Positions 1 to 11,105 of a stretch of DNA of 64,000 nucleotides are shown piece by piece. The notes under the pieces were generated by a model, which had not been told where the DNA came from, ran no database searches, and was given only the letters and a program-made list of their open reading frames with translations. The translations under genes were made by a program, and so were the position numbers. The DNA is from Psococerastis gibbosa (lineage: Eukaryota > Arthropoda > Insecta > Psocodea > Psocidae), in contig OZ020490.1 of assembly GCA_963971405.1 (NCBI GenBank), positions 3,286,001 through 3,350,000 of the forward strand. The letters run 5' to 3'. The number at the start of each line of letters is the position of its first letter. Within the stretch, counting starts at the first letter, position 1.

Positions 1-739
1 ACTCTGTCTCTGTCTTACAGTCATTAGGGACGGGATATTGGGCTGCGCAGCATTAACTTTGAATTTGGGTGAGTTTTTACGAATTAAAAAATGGTATCAA
101 TGTTGATGTTTAGCTCTAGTACTGAGCCTGATTATGGGAGTAGCACCCACACCCGAAACGTCGCCCCCTTCACCTGACAACGAGCCCCACCCCAATTGTG
201 CCATGACTGAGAGGCCTCTGCGTCTAATGACTACTAACTAACACAACAGGCAATGTAAGTCTAACTAACCCTTTGTTAATTGTTTAGCTGCATTTGATTT
301 GCTTGTGGGTGTAATCATAATAAATCTTTGTGTGCAAAGAGAGGCAGCTATAAACAGATTAATGGATTAATATAATATAATAATGATAATAAAATCTGTA
401 CCATCGATATCATACGAGGTCAGTTTGGTCACTTTTGGAGACAAAAACCAGGTAGTTCTCTCCATTGGTAAGCTTATATAGGCATATAAGTGTCATCTTA
501 AATGGACTGTAAGATAGAGAGTTTCTATGGGTTAGAATAAGAGCCCCCGGATGGTCTTTATGTTATTCAGACCATAATACCAATCATGGTGCCATTTAAA
601 CTAATTCATTGGCTTTACTCAAATTTAAAGTACATAGCTCCTCTCCTATGTAGAACTCTAATCGTTAGTAACAAATATTGGCGTTGTGCCAATGGTCTAA
701 TAAAAACCAAAGTCCATAGTGGTTTTTTTAGCTCACTTT
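1..739. other. Region downstream of GET4 (3' UTR and flank)
   Basis: This stretch lies 3' of the GET4 stop codon, so the part next to 740 should be GET4 3' UTR. I see no minus-strand AATAAA. Bases near 130-165 share a block containing CCCGAAACGTCG with 50216-50260, probably a dispersed repeat. A short CTAA-type run near 228-245 resembles the ACTAA tails of LINEs elsewhere in the window. No protein-coding exon was recognised. Confidence 0.4.
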
Positions 740-867
740 TTAGTCGACATCTTCGGTTTCCATGCGGTGCTGAGACGTGGAAGCTGCATTGGTACCGGAT
801 CCACCGGCCAATTCATCAGAATCTGATTCCTCATTGAAAATAGTCCCCATGGAGTTAAAAAAATTGC
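740..867 (-). CDS. GET4: GET4 exon 6 (terminal)
   Basis: Acceptor TATTCCTAG; the first two bases complete a Gly codon. It encodes [20 protein letters not shown] and a Ser/Thr/acidic tail ending METEDVD before TAA at 740-742. It corresponds to the human GLLGNLLTSLMG plus acidic end. It is 3.5 kb from exon 5 because a LINE fills the intron. Confidence 0.85.
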
Positions 868-1710
868 CTAGGAATAAACAAACAAAAAAAAAAACGCATA
901 ATTATTTTGCCGGAGAAAAAAAGTGGGAGCACATAAGACAGCTCCATTGGTGGAGAAGATCTGCTTTATATGCTTTCACTAGCGAAGACTGGCGATCATC
1001 ATGGCAATTTGTACTTTGGAGACTGCTGCTCTGAAAAGGGACGTCGTGCTCATGCCAAATCTCAGCCTCAGATCTTTCAACCTGAATCTTCTTCTGCCGG
1101 GAACCTTTTGCTGCAAAAATTGGATTAACTGTGACCTTCCTAAATGTACAGTGTTTACGTACCAAATTTAATCCAGTCGAATTATTTGTTGACGAGTCTC
1201 TACCTGACATACTATGTATAAACGAGCACTGGCTCGAAAAGGAAGAGACTGAATTTTTCTCTCGTATAAGCCACCTTAGGCTTGTTGGGGCATATTGTCG
1301 TAAAGATAGGAAAAGAGGGGGTACAGCTATATATACCAAATTAGGCCTGGAGGGTGGGGCGGTAGATCTGTCAAATTTCTGCTTGGAACTTGACTTGGAG
1401 CTATCTGCATTTGAACTTGCGAGAAAATCTACAATAGTTGTGTCAGTTTATAGATCTCCTAATCTCTAATCTCCTTTTTCATCGGACCCGTCGATTTAAT
1501 ACAGTGATACTAGGGGGAGATTTCAATGTCCATTTGGAAAATAAAAATGGCGAAAAAGAAGCGTTTTCAAACTTAATTTGCAGCCATGGCTTGCACATAG
1601 GAAATTTTACAACCACGAGGGGTGAGGCATGTCTAGATGCTGTAGTCTCTACAATCCACCCCCGTTCATATAAGGTCAGGGTCGTTGAACCCGTTGTTGC
1701 TGATCACAGC

Positions 1711-1745
<35 letters not shown>

Positions 1746-4700
1746 GGTGCCTCCTTAAGGTAAGGTTCGTTGCGTCGACCTTTGAGATCTATTGCAGCCG
1801 CTTTGTCATGGAGATTCATGTCTGGAATATACCCACTTTCTTGATGAAAGAGCGGGTTTTTCCTACTGGATCTTCACGAATCGTCTTCGTTTCTGACCAG
1901 TCAGATCACAGCGCTGTAATAATGCAGTTACTTTGGGACAGGCAAAAGCGGGATAGCATTCCTTGGGCTCCAAACTATATCTTTCATTCAAGAAAGATCA
2001 GCGATACGGCGACTCGCGCCTTTTTGAAATCCCTGTCTTTAGTAAACTGGCGAGGGATGATTGATAACAATAAACCTCTCGCCACTTTTAAAACCTTTTT
2101 TAATACAATCAATAGCAAAATAGACCTATGTTTTCCCACCCGAAAGAGAGCAGGACCACCAAATCCCAGGCACCAGTCCCCAAAGCCATGGTACACTAGC
2201 GAGCTGAGACAACTCAGAAATCGGGTTTTGCTATTAAATGATTTGTACAAAAGCGCTGCTCCCGAAACAGAGGACAGGAACCGTCTCTACTTCGATTATT
2301 TACAAACTAAGAAACAATACAAAACACATATTCATAAGGCAAAGAAATCCTTCAACATAAACCTTATTGATAGTGCCCAAAACCCCAGTAGAGCTGCTTG
2401 GCAGTTGGTGAACAAAGTAAGGAAAAACACTTCCTGCATCACCTCAACCCATAGCCCGGACGCCTTTAACAAATTTTTTGTTAGCTCAGTTGAAAACTTA
2501 ATAGGCCAATTACCGAAATCGGAGAGAAACCCTGTTGATGAAGTGCCTACAGGGCCAACCAGCCTCCTAAACTGGAATGAAGTTACACCAAAAGAGGTAA
2601 CCAAAATCGTAAAAGGTTTCAAAAACTCCACGAGCCCCGACATATATGGCTTGTCTCCCAAGTTACTCAAGTCAGTAATAGGAGAACTCAGCGAGCCCAT
2701 GGCTATTGCAATAAATGCATGCCTTAGGGCTGGAATATTTCCGGATGAACTGAAAATGGCAAAAACCATTCCAGTCTTTAAGAAAGGAGATCCGACTGTA
2801 TTATCAAACTATCGGCCCATTTCGATAGTGCCTGCCTTAGGTAAAGTGTATGAAACGATAATGAATCGCCAACTAATGGAGTATTTTGAGAGCAATCATT
2901 TATTTAATCCAAACCAACATGGGTTCAGGAAAGGCAAATCAACAACTACTGCCCTCTTTTCCTTAGTCAAAAAGATACTTAAAACTTTTGAAGATGGCCA
3001 TTCTTTCTCGCTTACCCTCTGTGACCTTAGTAAAGCATTCGACTGCGTCAGTCACGAAATATTAATACAAAAACTAAAAAAGTACGGGATTAATGGCGTG
3101 GTATTGAGGACTTTTATATCATACCTAACAAACAGAGTTCAGTGCGTGTCCCTGTTGGGGGCTTTCTCTAAATCCTTGACAGTTAAGCAGGGATCAGTGT
3201 TGGGACCGGTACTGTTTCTCATCATGATAAACGACTTGGATCTTCCAACTATACTCTTTGCAGATGACACCACTATATACTGTAGAGGCCCCTCCCCTGC
3301 CTTGGCACGCTCAATGGCTGATGTCTTGCTCGCTGAAGCCACACAGTGGTTTCAGGACAACAGGCTGTTGCTGAATAATAAAGGCAAGACACAGAGGCTG
3401 ACGTGTACCCTTCAAAATGGAACCCCTAATACGGAAAGTGTCAAGTTGTTGGGCTTCAATGTGGATCCAAAATTAAACTGGGCCGATCACTCATCACAGC
3501 TTTGCAGAAAGCTATCGAGCGTGATGTTTCTTTTGCGAAGGCTGAAACACCTTGTATCTGAGCCATACTTAAAAATTGCGTATCACTCGCTTTTCCATAG
3601 CCAGATATGCTATGGTCAAATTATATGGGGCCACTCTGCTGGTGTGGCAAACATCTTGCTGTTGCAGAAAAAGGCAGTTAGGATTGTGGCGTCTGGTGGT
3701 TGGAGAGACCACTGTAGACCACTGTTTATCAAAATGGGGATCCTGACGGTATACAGCCAGTACATTCGGTCCTGCCTGTTATACATGAAAGCGAATAATG
3801 GGTTTTTCCAAAGGAGAAATGTTGTGCACTCCCATGGAACAAGGAACGCTGACCGTCTGGATCTGCCAGTATGCAGACTGAGCAAATCACGAGACTCCTT
3901 CCCAAACACAGCCATCAGATATTACAATGCACTGCCTAGGGGTCTTGTGGCAATGAAATTCCCGTTGTTTAAAGCAGCTATTGACAGGAAACTGAAGGAA
4001 AGCCCTCTATACAGTTTAAATGAGTACTGGGATTTAGATTGGGGTAATTACAAAACCCCCATCTCTTGACATACTACAGCAGTCAATACCTTCGCTTATA
4101 ACGATTGCCTTTGGCAATATTGTTTTATTTCAATTGATTGAATCATTAAATGTGTAGGTAGTACTAGTTGTACTTTATATTGAACGCCGTCTATCCCACC
4201 TCGGTGGGTCACAGATGTAAGAAATAAACTAAACTAACTAAACTAAACTAACCTTCGGCTCTTCTATCTTCCTTTGTATGGTAACATTCAGAAGGCGATA
4301 TTTATGGTTCCTCATGAATTTGTAGTTCCTGATGAAGGAATTTCAAGCTTCATCAGGACAGACTTAGCCCAGTATTTGGACGAGTCAAAAGAATAATTAA
4401 TTTAAATCGCTTACCGAAGAGGCCCATGCTCTTGGGCTGCGGAGGTGGAACACCGAAAAATATTTGTCCGATCTTGTCCAAATATTCAGGGTAAGCGGGG
4501 TCTCGCTGTATACTAGGTTCATACTGCTCACACAGTACAGTGAAGACGGGCAGCTTTCCACTAAAAAAAAATATATAATTCGGTTAGTATTAGCGTAGCC
4601 TACCAGGGAGCATCATCACAGATTAAAATGAAGTGTCTCAAGAATAATAGGGAAAAAAATGGTCCGGTACACAGACGAATCTCGCAGTCGCGTGTTAATC

Positions 4701-7700
4701 CGTTGAAATCTCGGGATCGAAAATTTTGACCTATACTACGTATAAATTGGAAAGCAAAAAGTACACTCCATCGCATTCCTTGCCTAAAAGTATTTTGAAC
4801 GCTTAAAATTAATTGAAAGTGCAGGCGCCTAAGGTATATTCTATGTTTAAAAAAAACTAACCTCTCGATGGCTTTGAGCAGGAACCATATGAAATTGAGA
4901 AGCGGCAAAAGGTAGGGCGGCCCTCTTCGAATATTAGGGTGTTGTGATGTGTAGCTGTTGAACGCAACGGTGGCTGCGCTCTTATTTTGCAGACAAAGAT
5001 ATTGTAACACAGCCTGGGCGATGAACAAGTCCACTTCACTGGGGTAGCCCTGCACGCGGTGTACTTCAATCAACATCATTGCAAAAGCTGAAAAAATATT
5101 AGCAATTAAATCATCATTCAATAATCAGCTCCAGTTACCCGAGAGTGATACGTGAGCCTCCCCCGCTCCCTCCAGTCTCTCCACTTCTTTACATACCAGT
5201 CTCACTTTTTTGAGATCGTCCTCTATTTGACTCGTTCAACCGGGTGCTGAACCAAATGTCCAAACCTGCGATTCCTCTCGAACTGAGCAGGATTACTGTC
5301 GCAATGACGTTAATATCAGTAGGATAAAACTAACCTGTTTCACAACGAATAAACCTGAACCACATTGATATCTAAACAAGCAGATACAAATTCATAAAAA
5401 AATACATTACTGAAAGAAGCACTCTGATTTGCTGACCAAGACCAATGTACTAATATCGTTTCTCAGTTTTTTTTTCTTTTTCGAAAAAGGTTAATCGCAT
5501 ACAAAGAATTTAATGAATGTATGCGATTGACCTCTTCAGTCGCCTCGCTAGGTTATTACCCGTGTTGAGCTACGACACGTCTCTGATCGCATGGCGTGTA
5601 AAGACTCGCACAAGTGCAAGCACGTTACCACCTGGCCATCGAAGTTCCCAATATATTATCGGTTTTTTCGGTATTAATAATATTTTAAGTAAAAAAAATT
5701 CAATTTCCTGAAAAAGCTTGCATAAATGGTACATTGTAGCATCATAATGGTACATAATACTGACACTAAAGCAACTTAGGTTGAAGAGGCGACCCCCTAT
5801 TTATAACCGAAAAGAGATCTACTTTCGGTTGTATAAATGAACTTTTCATCTGGCCACATTCATATCATTGCGGCTGCGGAATGAATGAATGAATTACGTT
5901 AAAAGATACGGCCATTTCTTGTTCACAAAATACTCTCCATTAATATACAACATTAATTAGTTTATGTATCTTAAATTAATACCTTGTCCGTCTGTGGATC
6001 GAAGAAAGTGATGCCGGGCATACGGGTAATTTTTTTCTTTCCAGAATGTTTGAGCCACAAGTTTGTGTAACGCTGGATGACCACTCTTATTATTTTCAGA
6101 TCCTAGCGTAGACCAACGCATTGCCTCGCGAAGAAAGGTCTAAAACAAGGGGAAAATTTGTGTTTTTAGCACTGTCAAATGCGTATCATACGATCCATGT
6201 CGGTCTATAATAATAAATAACATATAAGAGCTGATGCTACTGAGGATGTTGACCGCAGATGCTGAAGAAACTTATGGATTCTACTGTTCCACCATCAAAT
6301 AAAAGCTTTATTACTTTTCTATTTTTCGTTAGTTTTTTTTTTTTTTTTCCCCTTCGTGGGGCCTACTCGTTTGAGTTCCTATAAGCGTCGACCTAGAAGG
6401 TCTTTTGCTTCCACGTTTGCCGTCTACGCCCATCTTATAACACCAGTCTTTTTGATAAATTCTAGTGTTTTTGTGATGGGATTAGATCGGATGGTTTCCT
6501 CTTCAGACCTAGGGTGGCCAAGAGTTTGGAATCGAGTTTGTCCCAGCGCTTCACATTCAAAGAGAATGTGTTCAGCTGTTTCTTCTTCAACTTCACACAG
6601 TCTGCATCTACTGTCGTTTTTCACGCCAACCCTATGCATGTGTTTGTTGAAGTGGCCGTGGCCCGTAAGCGTGCCAACCACCCTTCTAGCTTGCTCTCTA
6701 CTTAAAGAGAGAAGCTGATCGGTGAGCTTTTTACTAGGACCCGGAATAACCTTCTTAGCAAATCTGCTTTCCGGGACTTTCTTCCATTCCTCTGCAGTTT
6801 TCCTCTGCACCCATTTTTGTACAGAAGTACGGGCCTGGCAATAAGCCATCCCGTACTTAGGTTCTGCACCAATGAATGGCGTTTCTGCACGTTTCGTTAG
6901 TGGTTAGTACAATGAAAGCATTGTGGTGGTCGAAATTTTCGATTTCAAAGGATTTACAAGTTTTGAGATCCCAGGAGTCAAAGAAGTGGTGAGAACGAAA
7001 TGTCTGTCTGCCTGTCGGTCGGTCGATTTGTGGGCAAGCTACTCGGTGGATTTTGATGAAATTTGGGTTCTCAAAAATTAGAAGATGTGCTGAGCCTGGA
7101 AGCCCGGCGGCGGAAGATCGTCCGAGATGACGTAGTGTAGTGGCAGCAGCCAAAAGTCCCCCCAGACTGAATGTGCCTACCTATAAAATGACTGCAATAA
7201 TTGATCATTTAGTTTAACTTACCTCTCGTTCAGGAAGGTCCGGCCTCATTTTTGAAAACATATTTGCTAAGACAACAAATTTGGGTTCATCAGGAACTAT
7301 GGCGGCTTTACTGAGAACTTCAACATAAAGTATGGACAAGTCAGCGCCGCTAGTCTGTTGCTCATGCGCCAGCAGTACATCTGATCCGCTTCGAAGTAAT
7401 TCCAACAAAGTCTCATATTTTTTTTGTCCTAAATACCTGAAATCAAATTTTATATCAATCAATCAATCATGGTGTATTTGCCCATCTATGTTACATCTTA
7501 TTATAACAATAATAATCAAGCATTGAGCAGTTATCTTGCGTCCTGATATACTCGTATAAAAAAAAATAAATACAGGTAGCCTATAGCTTCACAATTCACT
7601 CAGGTTGTACAATCTTCGTTGTTGCAAAACGTTAACTAGTGCTTTCTTGAAAGTATTAGCTGTAGGTTCTTGTTTTATGGCGTCCGGTAGAACGTCATAC

Positions 7701-9196
7701 AAGCAGATGTCTGCGGCTCGTGGACTGCGCTATCGGGCAGACAGCCTGGCTTCTGTGACCGAGAGGCCTCCGGCATGTCTTGTATTGTGACTGTGGCAAT
7801 ACCTATTTCCAGGGTACTCATTTAAGTGCTCTCTAACCAGTGTAGTAGTGCGCAGTACGAATATACTTGGAGCGGTATTTTGAGTTCCTAAAATATATGT
7901 TACTTTTTTTCGTCCCCATACTTGGTTCAGTCGAGCTAACAACTGTTGCAATATCAATGTTAAGCATTAACGTTACTCATGAATGTATTATGATACATAT
8001 TTAGATGCATTTTACATATCTTAAAGCCTGAGGTGTGGGGGACATTTAAACAAAACGGGACACTCACACCTATAACACGAGGCAACGGGGAGACCTTGTA
8101 AGGACAGCGCCACGCACAGGCAAGTGTGAGCGACTGGATCCTACACTACATGATTTCACCTACCTTAGAAAACTTCCGATTTAACTGAGAGCTGCGAGAA
8201 ATGCTTCTAACTTCCCTAAATTGCCTAAAAACTATCTCTTAGAGAAAGCTTTCTACACTGTCACTGAGGCACTAGCACAATGACAGAACCACCTGATTTT
8301 GACGATTTTACTTTATACTTTCTTGTCAATTACTTGTTGATTACTTGCATAATTCAACAGAAATATATACAGTATTTATTTATTTACGATAATATTATAT
8401 AAATGATTAGTAATACTGTGCAATATAGTACGATTTGATTTAATATTAGACCTAACTAAAAAAAAAACTAAACAATGCCGGTGCCTTATTCGAGTAATAA
8501 CATTTAATTTATAACGTTGACAATGCAGTAGTTGTAAAACGCAAAAGGCTTCAATATTATTGTCGATCACGGTCGTGGCAATCTTGGTGAACACACATTA
8601 TTCACGGTTTATTAGCAAGTAAAATACAAGAACGAAGGTCAAATAATAATTTAGAAGAATAGTTTTACCGCTAATAAGCTCTACGTTTACAATATAGGCT
8701 ACTTTTCTTCTTTACATATTATTTGTTCTAATACACGATAGGCTCTGTGTTGGAATAAGTTTTATGCATTATTAACTAAACTTAGTTTTTAAAATTGCTC
8801 ATTGAGTCCACTTCAGCCGCTACCATTGCTTTAGTGCCCAAGCTGTTCTATTTTGTTTTATGTACCTGAGATATCTCCAATACATATCACAAGATCTAGG
8901 TACTCTTTAACACATCACTAATTTCTGTCACTTGCAACAATAAGGATGGGAGAACTTGATAAACTGAGTGTAGCGTATGAAAACAAGTCGAAAAAATAAG
9001 GGTTAGGGTAACCCGCAATTCGTGTTCGTCAGTCATACATATAACTGAAAGTCATGATTACTTACCTAAAATATAAAGTCCTATACATTTGATGGGCTTC
9101 ATAATAGTTCCCTTGATTTACAGAAGCCTCTAATTTTGAAAGAATTCTTTCGACACCACGCACACTTCGAGCTTCCATGTTTGGGTTTTCACTCAT
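740..9196 (-). CDS. GET4: GET4 (tail-anchored protein targeting factor), 6 exons, 333 aa
   Basis: GET4 homologue (TRC35). In the family it binds GET5/UBL4A and, in metazoans, BAG6, and hands newly made tail-anchored membrane proteins to the GET3 ATPase in the cytosol. Exons are 9066-9196, 7223-7436, 5983-6139, 4862-5087, 4415-4560 and 740-867; they sum to 1002 nt with phases preserved at all five junctions. The product is 333 aa; human GET4 is about 327. Visible hallmarks are [14 protein letters not shown] near the N terminus, [39 protein letters not shown] and [16 protein letters not shown], ending in an acidic serine-rich tail. This is an alpha-solenoid with no signal peptide or membrane segment. 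The start ATG has context ACTAAAATGAG. The last intron contains an antisense LINE. It is divergent from the kleisin-like gene 2.1 kb away. The assignment is strong; exact UTRs are unknown. Confidence 0.93.
1131..4069 (+). pseudogene. LINE ORF2 relic: endonuclease + reverse transcriptase
   Basis: The endonuclease part reads in two frames: 1131-1467 ([11 protein letters not shown], then [23 protein letters not shown]) and about 1480-1711 ([16 protein letters not shown], then ADHS). They are separated by a frameshift or small deletion near 1465. After the nested insertion, a long open frame from 1905 to 4069 carries the reverse transcriptase: [70 protein letters not shown] and [12 protein letters not shown]. 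It ends with a C-terminal region typical of this group ([20 protein letters not shown]). The RT half is uninterrupted; the whole ORF cannot be made because of the two endonuclease breaks. Confidence 0.85.
1712..1904 (-). mobile_element. Nested, strongly 5'-truncated LINE 3' end with poly(A)
   Basis: An insertion inside the LINE endonuclease. On the minus strand it ends in about 32 A residues (poly-T at 1712-1743) and is flanked by a 10-bp direct repeat GATCACAGCG (1702-1711 and 1905-1914). Read on the minus strand it contains FIKKVGIF shortly before a stop, like [11 protein letters not shown] at the end of the 6334-6891 fragment. So it is a tiny 3' piece of that LINE family rather than a tRNA SINE. 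Confidence 0.75.
4327..4358. repeat. Small perfect inverted repeat
   Basis: TCCTGATGAAG (4327-4337) is repeated inverted as CTTCATCAGGA (4348-4358) with a 10-base loop. It lies between the LINE tail and GET4 exon 5. Function unknown. Confidence 0.6.
4415..4560 (-). CDS. GET4: GET4 exon 5
   Basis: Acceptor TTTTAG; encodes [20 protein letters not shown], then [18 protein letters not shown] and MGLFG. Ends in phase 1 before GTAAGC. Confidence 0.93.
4862..5087 (-). CDS. GET4: GET4 exon 4
   Basis: Acceptor TTTCAG; encodes [20 protein letters not shown] and then [18 protein letters not shown] through [13 protein letters not shown]. It is the best conserved GET4 segment. Ends in phase 2 before GTTAGT. 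Confidence 0.93.
5120..5260 (-). mobile_element. RTE-like LINE 3' end fragment (copy 1)
   Basis: Shares the 3' end beginning CAATAATCAGCTCCAGTTAC (plus-strand sense) with copies at 15690 and 17182, and in opposite orientation near 51730. Lies in GET4 intron 3. Too short and decayed to code. Confidence 0.55.
5478..5640 (-). repeat. tRNA-related SINE, copy 1
   Basis: On the minus strand it reads TGGCCAGGTGGTAACGTGCT (similar to a tRNA A-box region), then GGCGACTGAAGAGG and a terminal GCGATTAACC before an A/T-rich tail. The same layout occurs at 38925-39058 and 53740-53944. It lies in GET4 intron 3. Confidence 0.6.
5983..6139 (-). CDS. GET4: GET4 exon 3
   Basis: Acceptor TTTTAG; encodes [20 protein letters not shown], then the conserved [20 protein letters not shown]. 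Ends in phase 1 before GTATTA. Confidence 0.9.
6334..6891 (-). mobile_element. 5'-truncated LINE with exact target duplication
   Basis: A 558-bp minus-strand insertion in GET4 intron 2. The direct repeat TTTCGTTAGT flanks it (6324-6333 and 6892-6901) and the 3' end is poly(A) (poly-T from 6334). It carries an open frame at 6424-6849 for the C-terminal part of a LINE ORF2: [19 protein letters not shown], then a Cys/His motif [18 protein letters not shown] and ending [11 protein letters not shown]. That cysteine motif is usual after the RNase H domain of I/Jockey-like elements. Same family as the nested piece at 1712-1904. Confidence 0.85.
6903..7110 (+). repeat. Dispersed 'TGTCTGTCTG' repeat, copy 1
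   Basis: Contains GGTCGAAATTTTCGAT, GGATTTACAAGTTTTGAG, GAAATGTCTGTCTG and GATTTTGATGAAATTTGGG in that order. The same order occurs at 12775-12940 and 30150-30300. Non-coding dispersed repeat of unknown class in GET4 intron 2. Confidence 0.6.
7223..7436 (-). CDS. GET4: GET4 exon 2
   Basis: Acceptor TTTCAG; completes the Arg codon and reads [17 protein letters not shown], then [19 protein letters not shown], ending PDLPERE in phase 0 before GTAAGT. It matches the human GET4 region around GQQNSAADLSMLVLESL. Confidence 0.92.
7600..7935 (-). pseudogene. LINE ORF2 C-terminal relic
   Basis: The minus strand at 7730-7957 and the adjacent frame at about 7620-7740 translate to [20 protein letters not shown], then [20 protein letters not shown] and YDVLPDAIK. 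This resembles the HSHGTRN...[13 protein letters not shown]...YYNALPRGL end of the LINE at 1131-4252. A short decayed fragment in GET4 intron 1. Confidence 0.5.
8195..8390 (-). repeat. Dispersed repeat, copy 1 (partner at 56590-56800)
   Basis: Blocks such as AGAGAAAGCTTTCTAC, GTCACTGAGGC and TTTACTTTATACTTTCTTGTC here occur as the reverse complement at 56590-56800. The A/T tail (TATTTATTTATTT) lies at the right here and at the left there, suggesting a retroposed unit. Class unknown. It lies in GET4 intron 1; the rest of that intron (8400-9065) shows nothing recognisable. Confidence 0.55.
9066..9196 (-). CDS. GET4: GET4 exon 1
   Basis: Encodes the start [20 protein letters not shown] and the family motif [14 protein letters not shown]. 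The exon ends in phase 2 (AG) before a GTAAGT donor. This is the first alpha-solenoid helix pair. Confidence 0.92.
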
Positions 9197-11100
9197 TTTA
9201 GTTTGACTAAAAACCGTGGCAGCAGTTGTTTTGTCGTACTTTTAGATCCATTCAAAAACTTTGCGCCCAAATTTTTTACTGCTGAAAAAAGTGAATTTTT
9301 TCCTGATTTCCCACTCGAAACAATTTTTTTAAATGAAAATAAATATGTATTCTTTATATCAATTCACATCTTAAATGTGGTTTTTTGATTAACGAGTGCC
9401 TCGCATGGGATATTAATATTATGGCTCTTGAGTCTTGCCATGCTAGTTATAAATGTGTAATAGAAATAAAATAAAATAATCGTGGAATTTTTTGTCGTTG
9501 TTCAAGATATAACTAAACACTGCTTCTTTATTAAAATTCAGGAAAGGAGCTAAGCAGGTACTGATTGAGACCTAATCTCTAATGTCGAAGACCTTTGTGC
9601 GAATGTTAATTCGGGAAGGAAACATGCATACTAAAAATTAAAACAAATAATAAAATTAAATATTGACGTGTTTTAAGTCAAATGTCAAATTAATAATAAT
9701 TTTACTTAACTTTTAATTTACAAGGAACCTATTTCAGGAATCTTCCTATTATGTAATAAGTTTATTAGCATTTCAATAATTTTTCTCTGTAAAGGTTGTC
9801 ATTAAACCTTCACTTTTTTTTATTAATATAGGCTATAACAAATGATTGAATCGTACCTACTTCAGTAATATAATATTATAGTTTTTACGTTTCTGACGTG
9901 ACAACGTCTAATAAATCGATGAGCGCCGGCTGGAATACTAGGTGCATCTACGAAAAAAGGTAACGCAGGTCAGTAACGCTGGTTTATAGCAAATTTTGGG
10001 TAGATGTAGGTAGAAAGTCAATCTCAATTTAAATTATAGCCTACCCATGTCTTCTTCTATTCTTCCTCTTTCAGGCCTTCTATATTTATTGTGATAGGGC
10101 AAGGGGTTCGAATTTGGAGGTGTGAAAAGTGAGGAGGTGCGCCCAAATCTGACCTTTTTCGGCTGCGTTTTTGGGGGGTGTTAGTATCAACTTGGAAAAT
10201 TCAAACTACTTTAGTTCTTTTCCACCTTTCCTTAATCTTTCCAGACATATATTCAGTTTTACTATCCGTCTCTCGTTGGTAAGCCATCACTGTACCTACT
10301 TTTCAAATTTACATGCATAGAGTAAAAAAATTCCACAGCCTGCAATTTTCAATCGAAATTGATTTTTAATGTCTCATTAGAAGCAGTATGAATTAAGGTT
10401 TCAAACGAGTATAAATACATACTTTCAAATTCACCCCTTCACCCCTTAAACACGAGTGGAACACAAAATGGCGCATTTCCAGCAATCCCATTTGAATTGC
10501 ATGGGCGGGTTTAAAGCAATTTTTTGGGCTGATGTGCAAGGCCGATCTTAATTTAAATTATCTCTACGTCTTTGTCTATTCTTCTTCTTTCAGGCCTGCT
10601 ATATTTGTGGTGATCAAGCAAGGGGTTTGGCTTTGGGGGTGTGAAGCGTCAGGGGGTGCGCACGATTTTCAACAAAAATAGGCCTCTTTCGGCCGCGTTA
10701 TTATCTATTTAAAAAATGCAGACTACGGTACTTAAGGGCTTTTCCACATTTCTTTCTCTTTCTAGACATACATTATTTATGTTAATTAGTTAATCAAGTT
10801 TAAGTTAATTTAGGCGTTGTCACGTAAAACTATCGTCCGTTATACGATGTACATACAACCAATTTTTGTAAAATAAAGCAAAATGAGCAGGCCTGAATAT
10901 ACACTTGATGTATTTTATTAGCAGTGAAAAATAAATCATTTACTTAATTTCTAAAGTTATGTAATGTTAAATAATAACGGGATTGTTTTAAATTTTTGAA
11001 AATGAAAAAGTTTGTCACGCGCCAAGCGGAAACGAAGTTCACGATCATATCCGGTAGTGTCGCTTCGCCTTCTCTTCGGTTTTGTTTTGTTGTTTATCTG
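9197..11100. other. Divergent intergenic region between GET4 and the kleisin-like gene
   Basis: The region must hold both promoters. No TATA box is evident at either end. It is AT-rich with one recognisable structure, a diverged local duplication (about 9975-10775, listed separately). No coding potential seen. Confidence 0.5.
9975..10775 (+). repeat. Diverged tandem duplication, about 500-bp unit
   Basis: The unit from roughly 9975-10265 recurs at roughly 10485-10765. Shared ordered blocks are TCAATTTAAATTATA-type, TCTATTCTTC-TCTTTCAGGCC, a CAAGGGGTT block, GGTGTGAA, TTTCGGC-GCGTT and CTTTTCCAC-TTTC. Copies are about 500 bp apart and clearly diverged, so the duplication is old. It sits in the shared upstream region. 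Confidence 0.6.
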
Positions 11101-11105
11101 TCAGT
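11101..11105 (+). promoter_or_regulatory. Candidate initiator (TCAGT) of the kleisin-like gene
   Basis: TCAGT in the context ATCTGTCAGTGTTAA matches the arthropod initiator and lies 196 bp before the ATG in a TATA-less, locally GC-richer stretch. It is a positional guess; no transcript evidence is available. Confidence 0.25.

Larger units (their letters stand above)
1131..4252 (+). mobile_element. Non-LTR retrotransposon (Jockey/CR1-like), 5'-truncated, nested insertion
   Basis: A LINE in sense orientation, antisense to GET4, filling its last intron. It holds an apurinic-type endonuclease followed by a reverse transcriptase with FADDTTIY and a C-terminal domain. The sequence starts at the endonuclease N terminus with no gag ORF upstream, so it looks 5'-truncated. 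The 3' end is a simple (ACTAA)n-type tail at about 4228-4252 after a 160-bp 3' UTR. The reading frame is broken in the endonuclease and by a 193-bp insertion at 1712. Confidence 0.88.

Noticed and set aside
586-1339. ORFs of 83-145 codons around the GET4 last exon and LINE start
   Set aside because: They cross the GET4 terminal exon or the LINE in wrong frames and have no recognisable domain.
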